DNA from: Rhodothermales bacterium
GTDB lineage: Bacteria; Bacteroidota; Rhodothermia; Rhodothermales; Bin80
Assembly: GCA_022821385.1 (NCBI GenBank)
Contig: JAJEDR010000060.1
Span: 1-44,800, forward strand
Direction of reading: 5' to 3'
DNA length: 44,800 nt
The position numbers were made by a program, and so were the translations under genes. Shown here piece by piece: positions 18,436 to 27,110 of this stretch (its first letter is position 1; every line of letters begins with the position of its first letter). The notes under the pieces were generated by a model, which ran no database searches, was not told the origin of the DNA, and saw only the letters and a program-made list of their open reading frames with translations.

Positions 18436-18600
18436 TCAATACGGCTCACCCGTCGGGCGGCCGGATATGTCGGATTCCAAGGACCAATCTCCTGGTCGCA
18501 TGATCGATACCTCATCCTTGAATACGTCTAACTCCACGCGCAGAGGAAGACCAGATTGTCATCAAAAGCGTGGTTGGGAATTCAGGCTAGGTTCGTTCGG
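18436..18600 (-). pseudogene. Decayed gene fragment, related to that at 23570-23780
   Basis: Minus-strand frames read AFDDNLVFLCA and, after a shift, VELDVFKDEVSIMRPGDWSL up to a stop at 18436-18438. The fragment at 23570-23657 reads AFFDDNVIWVCVELGIFKDD. The nucleotides are also clearly similar (TCATCCTTGAATA ... ATCAAAA ... GGAATTCAG in both). Both lie on the minus strand on either side of dnaE2-imuB. They are remnants of the same gene family, and the partner is joined to a leucine-rich-repeat segment. No start is preserved. Confidence 0.6.
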
Positions 18601-18624
18601 TTGGCACCATTCGGAATAAGGAAT

Positions 18625-21600
18625 TCACCTATGCACGGCAGCTTTGAAGGTGTCGCGGCCTCCGCCCATCTGAAGATGACCGGCATACCCACCCAGAATG
18701 TCCGGGAGCGGCCAGGCATCGTTCACTATGAGGGCGCGCCATCGGCCCTGAGACTGCATTTCTCCACTCACTACAAGCGCAGACGACCGCAGGGCCTCAC
18801 GCAGACGCGGAATCCGACCCGGATACACTATAGCCTGCAACACACCGGTCTCGTCCTCCAGCGTAATGAATAGCACCCCCTTCGCCGTAGGCGGACGCTG
18901 ACGCATCGTTACGCGACCCGCCACACGGACCATGTCCTCAAGCTTTTCCTGTAATCCAGCAATACTGGAGACATGCAATGCACTCAATGTGCCGCGGGCC
19001 GAAGCTACCGGATGAATGTCGCTGCTGCCAGTGCTCTGCAAATCCCAGCTTAGCTTCTCCGCAGGTTCCAGCCGCGGAAGCTGAGGCGAAAATTCATCCA
19101 TACGCTCCCGAAACAGCCGCGCCGATGAACGTTTTCCCGGCCTGCCGTGACGATGCTCCAGTACCCCAATGGCCCAGAGCGCATCACGCCGATCTTGAGC
19201 CAACTCATCCAGCGCACCCGCTACTGCCATAGCGCGGAACTGATCATGATCCAGCTTGACGCGGCAATACAAGTCTTCAACCGACAGGAAACGACCCGCA
19301 CTCAGGCGCGCCCAGATCACATCGGTTGCCTGTTCGGCCGACAACTGACTGATTACACGCAGCGGACGACGGATACACAGCCGCCCGGCGGTATCCTGTT
19401 CAAGCTCGTATCGCGCCCCGCTCTGCTGCACACACGACCGCAGAATTCGCACACCCCGGCGGCGGGCCTCCTCCTCCAGCGTCAGTACATCGAACATGCC
19501 GGGATGATGCTCAAGAAGCCCCGCAAAGTAGGCCGCTGGATGATGCGTCCTGAGGTAGGCGGAATGAAACACCGTGCGCGCAAAGGCTGCTGCGTGACTG
19601 CGGCAGAAACCGTAACCGACATAGCCGGATACCTGACCGAAAATCTTCTCCGCTATCGGCCGGGGCACACCTTTACCAATGGCGCCCTTCACAAAACATC
19701 CCTCCATTTTTGCCATCTCCTGCGGATCGCGGTACTTGGACATAAGACGCCGGAATACATCCGCCTCCTCTAGAGACATCCCGGCAAAATGGTGTGCAAT
19801 TTCAAGAATCTGCTCCTGGAATAACACCACACCATGAGTGTCCTTCAAAATGGGTTCCAGTATCGGATGATCGTAGGTGACCGGCTCTTCCCCGCGGCGG
19901 CGCCGGATAAACGGATGTACCATGCCGGACTGTAGCGGGCCTGGCCGGAAGATCGCAATTTGGGTAATCAGATCCTGAAAACACTCAGGTTGATGACTGG
20001 CCACCAGATGCATCTGACCCATGGACTCAATCTGAAACAGCCCCAGGTTGTCTCCCGTGCGTATGGAGGCATATGTATCCGGGTCATCCATGGGCAGTTC
20101 GTCAAGCCAGTGACTGTCCCCTGTTGCCTCTTTGCGTTCATGCACGGCGACCAAGCGGGCGGCCATATCGACGGTGGCCAGCATCCGCAGACCAAGAACA
20201 TCAAACTTGACCAGCCCTAGGGCCTCCACATCATCCTTGTCAAACTGGACCATGCGTACGCCGTTGGCGGATGTCTGCACTGGCGAAAACTGCCACAACG
20301 GTGTACGGGACAGAATCATCCCCCCGTTGTGCAGCCCCAAATGACGCGGCGCCTTGTTAAGGGTAGCAACACCCTGCAGCAACGCTTCCAGCATGGGCGA
20401 GCTTCCGGCGGCAGCCACTAGATCATCTCGGAATTCCTCAACCCCAATAGTGCTCCGCCGGCGCGGTACGGACTTGGACAGGCGGCTGAGCTCGGAAACC
20501 GGCCAGCCCAGGGCTTTGGCCGCATCCCGGATAGCCAGCCTGAGTCCGTAATGAATAACGGTCGCCGTCATGGCCGTGTGCTCACTGCCAAAACGCTGCT
20601 CAATCCAGGTAATGATTTCCTCCCGGCGCTCCGCGTCAAAATCCACATCAATGTCAGGCGTCCCTGCACGACCTCTGTGCAGAAAGCGCTCAAATAGAAG
20701 ATTCTGCTCCAGCGGACAGACCGCGGTAATGCCCAGCAAATAGGCCACAATGGAATTGGCGGCCGATCCGCGGCCAGCGCATCGGATGCCCCGATGCCTT
20801 GATTCGGCAATGATTTCATGGATAACCAGGAAGTAGTCATCCAGCTTCAGGTCGCGGATAATCGCCAACTCATGCTCCATTTGGGCACGCGCCCGCTCTG
20901 CTCCCTGGTAGCGGCGCATGAGACCCTCCTCACAGAGACTTCGTAGGAGTGCATGCGCTGTTTCGTCGTCCTGCAGACGCGGAGCGGGTGGAATCAGATG
21001 TCCCGGGAGCAGATCTACCGTGCAGGCCGAGGCAATTTCAGCGGCCCGGTCAAAGGCTCTGGGGTACGGTAGAAGTCGGCGCAAGGTCGCCGGAGACCGC
21101 AGATAGGCTTCCGCGTTGGCCGGACGTGCCGGGTTATACTCAAAGACCGTGCTCCCTAGGCGGATACAGGTAAGCAGATCATAACGCGCGTAATCTTCAG
21201 GGCGGGCATACCGGACATCTCCCCCGACAACCGTATCAACTGTACAGTCTTGGGCCAGCGCAACCAGAGCACGAAGGCAGGCGCTATCGTCCTCATGCAG
21301 ATGATGCCACAGTTCCACGGAAAGCCGTGGTCCAAACAGGGATTTCAAACGCTCCAGAAGCGGTCGCGCGGTGTTGTTTCTCAGGTGTGTTGGCAACAGG
21401 CCGCACCGGCCGCCAGTAAGGCAAAACAGATTGTTCACCTCTTCCAGATCATTCAACACAAGAGGCTTTTGACTGCCTTTGGTCAGCAGCCGGCACAGTT
21501 CACCGTACCCTTCTCGATTCTCGCAGAGCAGAACCAGCCGGCCATCTTCAACAGTGACCTCTGAGCCGTAGATGGGCTTGATGCCCGCGATATCACAGGC

Positions 21601-21756
21601 CTGCGCAAAGCGGACCGCTCCCATAACCCCCTGTACATCGGTAAGTGCCAGTGCCTTCAGCCCCAACTTCGCAGCCTGCTCTACCAGCATATCCGGTGAT
21701 GAGCCACCGGCGAGTAGTGAGTACCAGGATCGTGTATGGAGGTACGTAAAGTCCAC
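18625..21756 (-). CDS. dnaE2: Error-prone DNA polymerase (alpha subunit type)
   Basis: A C-family polymerase with the order of DnaE2: an N-terminal PHP domain (VDFTYLHTRSWYSLLAGGSS), the palm with GRGSAANS and PDIDVDF (about 366-372), the tandem HhH region, and an OB fold at about 945-1040 (VRVAGRVTMRQRPP, LITLEDETGV-like pattern). Length 1043 residues from the chosen GTG at 21756, normal for the family. That GTG lies just after the imuB stop at 21761 and matches the standard start. An ATG at 21834, inside imuB, and open frame to 22014 would add 26 or more residues with no homology. It makes a mutasome with ImuB and ImuA or a substitute and carries out SOS mutagenesis. Confidence 0.93.
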   Translation of the reverse strand: MDFTYLHTRSWYSLLAGGSSPDMLVEQAAKLGLKALALTDVQGVMGAVRFAQACDIAGIKPIYGSEVTVEDGRLVLLCENREGYGELCRLLTKGSQKPLVLNDLEEVNNLFCLTGGRCGLLPTHLRNNTARPLLERLKSLFGPRLSVELWHHLHEDDSACLRALVALAQDCTVDTVVGGDVRYARPEDYARYDLLTCIRLGSTVFEYNPARPANAEAYLRSPATLRRLLPYPRAFDRAAEIASACTVDLLPGHLIPPAPRLQDDETAHALLRSLCEEGLMRRYQGAERARAQMEHELAIIRDLKLDDYFLVIHEIIAESRHRGIRCAGRGSAANSIVAYLLGITAVCPLEQNLLFERFLHRGRAGTPDIDVDFDAERREEIITWIEQRFGSEHTAMTATVIHYGLRLAIRDAAKALGWPVSELSRLSKSVPRRRSTIGVEEFRDDLVAAAGSSPMLEALLQGVATLNKAPRHLGLHNGGMILSRTPLWQFSPVQTSANGVRMVQFDKDDVEALGLVKFDVLGLRMLATVDMAARLVAVHERKEATGDSHWLDELPMDDPDTYASIRTGDNLGLFQIESMGQMHLVASHQPECFQDLITQIAIFRPGPLQSGMVHPFIRRRRGEEPVTYDHPILEPILKDTHGVVLFQEQILEIAHHFAGMSLEEADVFRRLMSKYRDPQEMAKMEGCFVKGAIGKGVPRPIAEKIFGQVSGYVGYGFCRSHAAAFARTVFHSAYLRTHHPAAYFAGLLEHHPGMFDVLTLEEEARRRGVRILRSCVQQSGARYELEQDTAGRLCIRRPLRVISQLSAEQATDVIWARLSAGRFLSVEDLYCRVKLDHDQFRAMAVAGALDELAQDRRDALWAIGVLEHRHGRPGKRSSARLFRERMDEFSPQLPRLEPAEKLSWDLQSTGSSDIHPVASARGTLSALHVSSIAGLQEKLEDMVRVAGRVTMRQRPPTAKGVLFITLEDETGVLQAIVYPGRIPRLREALRSSALVVSGEMQSQGRWRALIVNDAWPLPDILGGYAGHLQMGGGRDTFKAAVHR

Positions 21757-21760
21757 TATC

Positions 21761-22936
21761 TCAGGATGTCTGCTGCTGCACAGGCACCACCGCCAGACGG
21801 TCCTCAGCAAAGATTGAATCCTTGCGCTGGACATGTAGGATGGTCCGCGGCCCGTAACGCTGTTGTAGCAGCCCCACCGCTCGCGTGAGTTCGCTCGCCT
21901 CGTTTCGGCTGGTAAAAAGGTTTTGTTGGACGTAGGTCCGCGTAGTGAGCATGCTGGCTTCAAGCCGTAGTGAAAGCACATCTGCCGCCAAAAGCCGGGC
22001 AGATAGCTGATCATACAGATTAATGGCGCAGCGGCGCAGGTCCGACACGGAGTACAGCCCGCGGCGGGACAGGTAGCAATCTTTGGCCATTCCCCGACCC
22101 GGGACGAAGGCCTGCAGCGTCAGTGCCAGAGCGGACTGATATTCAAGCGCATCGGCCAGATGTTCGGCCAGACGCAGGAGCACGCGCCGGATCCAGGGAT
22201 GCGCCAAAGATGAGGGCGTATCAAATTCATGCGATGTATGCAGGGTTTGCGGGAAAACATAGCCGGGCACATTCGGCTGCCGGCCCGGCCGTATCAGCTG
22301 ATCAATCCTGCCGCCAAGGATGATGCCAAACTGATTGCGCAGATGCTTGCGGCTGAGCCGCTGCTTTACCATACCCAGATCATGCAGCCCGAAAAGATGT
22401 AGCCGTTCAGCCAACTCCAAACCGGCCCGCCCCAGCGGACCTGCCGGATCGGCCAATACATCAACCGGTGTTTGGCTCAGAAATCTCCCACCGTTACAGA
22501 CGCGGTGGAGCGTCCCTCCTGCCGCACCACATAGGGACAGATGAGCCCATTCGCCGGCCTCCGCCGCTCCGCCCCGCAGATACGGCCTGCTGCCAATAAA
22601 CCGCGCAAGAGGATCAATATCCGGCTTCTGAATCAGAAAACACCCTGTTCGTAGAGGCTTCAGGTACGGACTGAAGCAGACAAGCTGGCGGGCGAGCCAG
22701 GTGTGTGCGGACTGTTCGCGCACTCGGTCACGCGGCAAAAAAGTAATGCCTTCATACAACTTGCGAGCCCGCTTCAGCGGCATGCCAGACTGCCAATCAG
22801 GAAGTTCTGTGGTGGCCTCTACAGCGCGTCCGTTCTCATGAGCGATGACCGGGCCACTGACTTGCGCCTTCTGCTGCACGATATGTGCCGCCATTCGGGG
22901 CCAGTCAACCATAGCGTAGGACAATTGATTGGGCAT
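21761..22936 (-). CDS. imuB: ImuB-like Y-family polymerase homologue
   Basis: A 391-residue protein, shorter than most ImuB (about 480). It keeps the Y-family fold, with a little-finger domain (LAEHLADALEYQSALALTLQ, SRRGLYSVSDLRRCAINLYDQ, about 275-330), but its first motif is AMVDWPRMAAHI, without the catalytic acidic set of active Y polymerases. The family acts as a non-catalytic adaptor that recruits DnaE2 and the beta clamp. The gene is directly followed by dnaE2 (4 bp between stop and GTG), so they are one transcript. It is preceded by a candidate LexA operator (22997-23013). I see no imuA; the upstream gene on the same strand is DUF6504. Confidence 0.85.
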   Translation of the reverse strand: MPNQLSYAMVDWPRMAAHIVQQKAQVSGPVIAHENGRAVEATTELPDWQSGMPLKRARKLYEGITFLPRDRVREQSAHTWLARQLVCFSPYLKPLRTGCFLIQKPDIDPLARFIGSRPYLRGGAAEAGEWAHLSLCGAAGGTLHRVCNGGRFLSQTPVDVLADPAGPLGRAGLELAERLHLFGLHDLGMVKQRLSRKHLRNQFGIILGGRIDQLIRPGRQPNVPGYVFPQTLHTSHEFDTPSSLAHPWIRRVLLRLAEHLADALEYQSALALTLQAFVPGRGMAKDCYLSRRGLYSVSDLRRCAINLYDQLSARLLAADVLSLRLEASMLTTRTYVQQNLFTSRNEASELTRAVGLLQQRYGPRTILHVQRKDSIFAEDRLAVVPVQQQTS

Positions 22937-22996
22937 AGCTCGCCGATAATCACAGCCCCAAGTTAACCTACATGCGGACGATCCTTACTGGGTGAA

Positions 22997-23013
22997 TTGA
23001 CAAAGTTTGAACA
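22997..23013. promoter_or_regulatory. Candidate LexA operator before imuB-dnaE2
   Basis: TTGACA-AAGTT-TGAACA starts 60 bp before the imuB ATG. The right half, TGAACA, and the 5-base spacer are identical in layout to the perfect lexA palindrome at 3671-3687 (TGTTCA-GTAGG-TGAACA); the left half shares three of six bases with TGTTCA. Mutasome operons are typical LexA targets. The TTGACA could also be a -35 element. Confidence 0.55.
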
Positions 23014-23031
23014 AGATTACCGCCGGTGCTG

Positions 23032-23068
23032 GCAAAAGGCGCCCCGCACCGCGATCAGACCGCGGGGC
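23032..23068 (-). terminator. Hairpin downstream of the DUF6504 gene
   Basis: GCCCCGC (23041-23047) and GCGGGGC (23062-23068) form a 7-bp stem. On the minus strand the stem is followed by GCCTTTT. It begins 45 bp past the stop of the DUF6504 gene and lies before the imuB promoter, so it would separate the two transcripts. Confidence 0.5.
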
Positions 23069-23113
23069 CACCTGGATGAAGGCAGTGGTGCTTCGGCCTG
23101 GGCGGGAGCAGTT

Positions 23114-23359
23114 TCAGTCGTGAACGCCCAGTAGTTGCCATACATTGTCGGACCGGTTCTGGCAGCAGAGCAGGTAGATGCCGCCTTTGGCTACTACCTC
23201 GTAATACGTGTGCTGCACCTCATCGGCCCACCATCCAGTTTGCACCATCCAAACGCGCAGAATGCGCTCGATCATGTAGGTTTTATGCCGTGCACGCCGA
23301 AAGGCCACAGGACGCCTCCCAGAGCAATGCACTTCAACCCCTTCCCGAATATTTCTCAT
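23114..23359 (-). CDS. DUF6504 family protein
   Basis: An 81-residue protein. The pattern REGVEVHCSGRRPVAFRRAR, then RILRVWMVQTGWWADEVQ and TYYEVVAKGGIYLLCCQ is the DUF6504 pattern 'V.V...GRPVSFRWRGR..RV..VLERW...WW......YYRV...GG.Y.LY'. In other bacteria this small protein commonly accompanies imuB and dnaE2, so a link to the mutasome is an inference from context. The ATG at 23359 is used. A GTG at 23368 would add three residues. A hairpin and a separate candidate operator before imuB argue that it is not simply the first gene of the imuB-dnaE2 transcript. Its role is unknown. Confidence 0.75.
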   Translation of the reverse strand: MRNIREGVEVHCSGRRPVAFRRARHKTYMIERILRVWMVQTGWWADEVQHTYYEVVAKGGIYLLCCQNRSDNVWQLLGVHD

Positions 23360-23569
23360 GGGATTCACAAGATCGTAACTACATGTTACGGACTAATGAT
23401 CATAAAGTCTCTCCAAGTCCTACATATACCGTGTTTCATGTCGCCTGGAAGAGTACCGAGTTGTGTTATCCAAACCTGCGGATTTCAGGGGACCCTGGCT
23501 TATGTGGAGGTTGCGGGAGCCCAAAGGGTAATTACTGACCACACGAGGAATCGCGGAGTGGATTTTGCG

Positions 23570-23780
23570 CTAGCTTGAATTTCCAACATCATCCTTGAAT
23601 ATCCCAAGTTCCACACAAACCCAGATCACATTATCATCAAAAAATGCGGTTAGAAATTCAGACTAGTTCTAAGCCGCTGAGCGTGGTATCATCTGCCAGA
23701 TACAATTCGGTGAGATTCTCGAAGATACCGTCGGGGAGTGTACTCAGGTCACTATCGCTAAAAAAAAGATCTCGTAGAGA
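23570..23780 (-). pseudogene. Decayed leucine-rich-repeat gene fragment
   Basis: One minus-strand frame, bounded by a stop just before 23780, reads LRDLFFSDSDLSTLPDGIFE, then NLTELYLADD and a stop at 23658-23660. That is an LRR spacing (L..L....L..LP.GIF.nLt.L.L). A further frame downstream reads AFFDDNVIWVCVELGIFKDD and stops at 23570. It aligns with the fragment at 18436-18600. The gene is broken by stops on both sides and has no start. Confidence 0.6.
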
Positions 23781-23879
23781 TCATACTGTTGCTTTATGTA
23801 TGTACGGCGCGTCATGTGTATTAAGAGTGAGCGCGGGTTTTCGAGCCCATTGATAACCAAACCATATGCATCTAGCACC

Positions 23880-24011
23880 ATGAAAAAGCGTAGTTATTGG
23901 CGTCTACTGGGAATTGCAGGTCTTATGACGACAGCCATTGGCATAGCTGTTTGGGTAGGCAAAGATCGGATGCAACGGGCAAGCGTGACGCAGCATTCTG
24001 CGGGAGCATAA
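23880..24011 (+). CDS. Small predicted membrane protein
   Basis: A 43-residue ORF beginning MKKRSYWRLLGIAGL, with one hydrophobic stretch, GIAGLMTTAIGIAVWVG, and basic N-terminus, as a single-pass membrane peptide or signal anchor would have. It is followed at 24040-24057 and 24093-24120 by two GC-rich inverted repeats that could end a transcript. No family is recognised. A longer in-frame upstream reading exists, but it has no hydrophobic or conserved feature. It may be a chance ORF in an eroded stretch. Confidence 0.3.
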   Translation: MKKRSYWRLLGIAGLMTTAIGIAVWVGKDRMQRASVTQHSAGA

Positions 24012-24166
24012 CCTATCCGGGCGAGCACCAAGTGCATACCCCCTGTCTATATAGGGGTTGTCGGTTCTGAGTGGCCTCTGTTAAATCGGAATACACCTGA
24101 CCCGCCTTGGTCAGGGGTGTGATGTCCTATGTCAGACGCTCTTGTGGCGGGATACCCGGTAGCAGA

Positions 24167-25363
24167 TCACTTGGTAAGCCAACCCGGGAGAGTAGGGGGC
24201 TTGTCTGAAGTTAGGGACAGTGCAGCGTCAATTATGCTGCGTCGTCGTCGCTTGGGTGACTGTTTTTTGCTGGCTACCTGCTCCAGCTCGCGGACAAACA
24301 TCGTCTCAGCTTTGCCAATCCAGGCCCGGAGTTTGGTCGTGTCAAAATTGTATTCAGGCACGAATTTTACCAGGTGATCCAGGTTAAAATCGTTGGTTTG
24401 CACGGCAGCTCCCACACTGGTGCCGTCTAGGCCATTGCAGTGCTGCTCAAAATGCTGATGTAATGGATTAAGCATTAGAGGCTTGCCCAGGTACATGGCT
24501 TCTGCCATACTCTCGAAGCCAGAGGTCGTAACAATGCCCTGGCAGCGTGCCATCATATCCAGAAATCGCTGGCCATGCAAGCGGTGGAAAGTCAGAGTAT
24601 CGCTGTAATGTGTGACTTCTTCGGCGTCGTCGTTATTCCAGAAACAGTGCAGCCTAAACTTTGGGTTACGTTTATGCCAGTCAATCACATCTTTGCTCAA
24701 GCTGTGATGGAATAGATAGACGAGAAAGAAGGGTTCGCTCACGTCTTTGGGCAGTTCAAAAAACTCATCCCTCAAGAGTGGAGGCATAACCACGATCTTT
24801 TTGTCCGGCAGGGGTTTGGCTTCGTACAGTGAGAGAGCCAGTCGACGCTCGGCTCCCAGTCCGGTTAGGCGTGTGAAGGAGATCGTTGACAATTTCTGAA
24901 CATCCTGACCGGGAGGGAAGCGATACTCCGGGTGCAGGAACATGAATTGGTGCGCTACCGCAACCATTGGGGTTTCCAATCGCTCCCGTAGCATGAAGAG
25001 TCCTGCAAGCGGTTCGTAAAAGTTTACGATCACATCCGGACGTTCGCTTTGGAGTAATTCACTCAATACTGCAAAACTCCGATTGAACTGCGCCCATTTG
25101 AAGCTGTTACTGAGAATCGTACGCCCCCAGTCGACGCTCCGGGTTTCTTTGTTCACAAAGAAGCGACCGCTGGGTACCTGCATTACCGGGGACTGTAATC
25201 CCTCTTCAAAGTAGCTTGGAACTTCGCTGTCTCCACCCTTGCTGACTACTGTTTTACATACGGAATGGCCTGCCCTGCGCAACATTGATGCAAGGGCAAG
25301 TGCCTGTGTCATATGGCCGCGTCCCTCTCCCTGCACGATAAACAGAACGCGCAACTTAGCCAT
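24167..25363 (-). CDS. GT-B fold glycosyltransferase (MurG-like)
   Basis: A 398-residue protein starting MAKLRVLFIVQGEGRGHMTQ, the glycine-rich nucleotide-sugar loop of GT-B enzymes. The C-terminal half has GIVTTSGFESMAEAMYLGKP (about 290), the donor-binding motif of GT28/MurG-type transferases. It resembles proteins annotated as glycosyltransferase or 'MJ1255/VC2487-like'. The start overlaps the end of the metallophosphoesterase gene by 8 bp, so they are one operon. The partner belongs to the LpxH-like group, and together they suggest glycolipid or lipid A-like outer membrane glycan synthesis. The specific substrates cannot be read. Confidence 0.8.
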   Translation of the reverse strand: MAKLRVLFIVQGEGRGHMTQALALASMLRRAGHSVCKTVVSKGGDSEVPSYFEEGLQSPVMQVPSGRFFVNKETRSVDWGRTILSNSFKWAQFNRSFAVLSELLQSERPDVIVNFYEPLAGLFMLRERLETPMVAVAHQFMFLHPEYRFPPGQDVQKLSTISFTRLTGLGAERRLALSLYEAKPLPDKKIVVMPPLLRDEFFELPKDVSEPFFLVYLFHHSLSKDVIDWHKRNPKFRLHCFWNNDDAEEVTHYSDTLTFHRLHGQRFLDMMARCQGIVTTSGFESMAEAMYLGKPLMLNPLHQHFEQHCNGLDGTSVGAAVQTNDFNLDHLVKFVPEYNFDTTKLRAWIGKAETMFVRELEQVASKKQSPKRRRRSIIDAALSLTSDKPPTLPGWLTK

Positions 25364-26192
25364 TGCCGGGAGGTTTCTTTAGTACGATTTTGGGTATCTC
25401 AGTGGACTGTCCATCGCCCCCATTCCGCAGAAGTTGAGGTTGATGATCCATAGCGACCCAGTGCAAAAGTTCCAGTCTGCCATCAAAATGCTCAACCAGT
25501 CCGGTACAACTTTCCATCCAGTCACCTGAATTCGCGTAAAGAATGGATCCGATTTCCCGGATTTCGGCAAAGTGGACGTGTCCGCATACGACGCCATCGG
25601 CATTCTTCGCCTTAGCGACACCAACCATAGCGTTCTCAAAGTTGGCGATGAACTGCACTGCACGCTTGGTCCGGTGTTTGAGATATGCCGAAAGCGACCA
25701 GTAGGGCATTCCAAAGAAACGCCGACATCGGTTAACCCAACGGTTCAAGAACAACAGTGCATGATAAGCCCTGGCGCCGATAACCGAGATCCAGCGCGCA
25801 TGTCGAATCATGCCGTCAAATACATCTCCGTGTAGCACCAACAGCTTGCGTCCATCTGCGGTTTCGTGTATCACCTCTTCTTCAATCCGTACGCGGCCAA
25901 ACTGGAGCCCGAGGTAGTCTCTGGCAAATTCATCATGATTTCCTGGCAGGTAGATCACGCGTGTTCCTTTACGTGCTTTGCGCAGCAGTTTTTGGATCAC
26001 ATCATTGTGAAATTGATCCCAGTTCCAGGAGCGGGACAGGGCCCAGCCGTCAAAAATGTCACCTACCAGATAGAGTGTTTCACTTTCGTTATGGCGGAGA
26101 AAGTCAAGTAGGTAAGCGGCTTTGCAGTCCTTTGTGCCGAGATGAAAGTCGGACAGCCAAATCGTGCGATAATAATTTACATTACCATCCAT
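25356..26192 (-). CDS. UDP-2,3-diacylglucosamine diphosphatase-like metallophosphoesterase
   Basis: A 278-residue calcineurin-like phosphoesterase: WLSDFHLG (D-x-H, about 14-19), GDIFDGW (about 43-49), GNHDEF (about 85), LHGDVFD (about 119-125) and GHVHF (about 201) supply the binuclear metal site. It matches the LpxH-like group but extends past it with an insert at 130-175, as in the non-LpxH paralogues. It may hydrolyse a UDP-linked lipid precursor. It precedes a GT-B glycosyltransferase with an 8-bp overlap. I do not assign lpxH because the length and the partner are unusual. Confidence 0.85.
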   Translation of the reverse strand: MDGNVNYYRTIWLSDFHLGTKDCKAAYLLDFLRHNESETLYLVGDIFDGWALSRSWNWDQFHNDVIQKLLRKARKGTRVIYLPGNHDEFARDYLGLQFGRVRIEEEVIHETADGRKLLVLHGDVFDGMIRHARWISVIGARAYHALLFLNRWVNRCRRFFGMPYWSLSAYLKHRTKRAVQFIANFENAMVGVAKAKNADGVVCGHVHFAEIREIGSILYANSGDWMESCTGLVEHFDGRLELLHWVAMDHQPQLLRNGGDGQSTEIPKIVLKKPPGNG

Positions 26193-26286
26193 GCAGGGGG
26201 AGCAACAAGCTGTTAGAGTAAAACATACGGCTTAAAGGCCGAGTCGAGGGATGTATTATGGATCTGAACAATTTTCGGGAAAGGTA

Positions 26287-26628
26287 TTATTCGTCGGGAA
26301 TGCGCCCTTCAAAGAATCTCCTGTAGTCCTCGCGAGCGGACTTGGACTTGAAGAGAAGTAACACACGTGCATCGTCTCCAAGTAGTTGCAAATAGGGCCG
26401 TCCTTTGGTCTTTCCCGAAGTAATGCATTCAACCTCGCTGTAGCGAACAATAGTGAGCTGGAGTCCCATCGGAGTGCGGGAATAGAGCAACAGACGGGAA
26501 TTCGTATGAAGCAGGGTATTCTTACGCGGCTTGGAACCCATAGCAATATCACATCGCACACGATCCTTATGGAGAATGGCCTCGCCGTTCAGGACTCGGT
26601 CAAGCTCGATTTTATTCTTCTTGCGCAT
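26287..26628 (-). CDS. PH-like domain protein (YokE-type)
   Basis: A 113-residue protein of mostly beta pattern: GEAILHKDRVRCDIAMGSKP, then RKNTLLHTNSRLLLYSRTP, and the last helix SKSAREDYRRFFEGR. This is the layout of a bacterial pleckstrin-homology-like domain (one sheet plus a C-terminal helix). It probably binds a membrane surface or a protein partner. It is on the same strand as the glycosyltransferase pair, about 95 bp past the metallophosphoesterase start, hence it is upstream of that pair. ATG 26628 is preferred over a TTG at 26643. Confidence 0.55.
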   Translation of the reverse strand: MRKKNKIELDRVLNGEAILHKDRVRCDIAMGSKPRKNTLLHTNSRLLLYSRTPMGLQLTIVRYSEVECITSGKTKGRPYLQLLGDDARVLLLFKSKSAREDYRRFFEGRIPDE

Positions 26629-27110
26629 GGATTGGCGCAGCAAAAAAGCATTTTTTCGGAGTCAGGGCAGGGAAACGCAGATCATCCGTACATGTTGCCT
26701 TATACAAACCGAAATAGTAGTTCAGGGTGCGTATTCTCTGGTAGAATGTTGGAGGTTTATTTGGCATATTCAGATGGAGTCTCCTCCTTGGGATAGCATT
26801 GGGGATGGCGTGCTACTTCCAAGCTTCATACTGCGTGTGTTCTAGTTCAAAAAGGAGCTCATTACTCAATTTTGTCAGAAACCTGATTTTCAGCGCGTTC
26901 CGGGACACAAGTCAGGCCCATCGAGATGGGACTAAAAGGGATTTACCAATTGCTCATTGTCTCGGAATCCATGAGAGCGTATTTTGACCAATTGATTCGG
27001 CCGTTGGAACTTTACACAGAGCCGTTGATCACCGTCAAGACAATGGCCTTGGTGATGCTCCATAGAGGGGCTTAATATTCTTAACAGCGGCTTTCATCGG
27101 CTACGCATCC
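26629..27110. other. Region without a convincing gene
   Basis: 482 bases lie between the PH-like gene and the GH3 stop. The only frame of interest is a 49-codon plus-strand one (26926-27075) beginning MGLKGIYQLL and ending TVKTMALVMLHRGA. It has no recognised family, and I see no promoter signal. Otherwise nothing is seen. Confidence 0.2.

Noticed and set aside
19147..19773. 208-codon plus-strand frame in the dnaE2 region
   Set aside because: It is antisense to the well-supported polymerase frame, and its translation has no domain pattern.
26926..27075. 49-codon plus-strand frame MGLKGIYQLL...
   Set aside because: Too short, no family, and no signal around it; left as a note on the gap.
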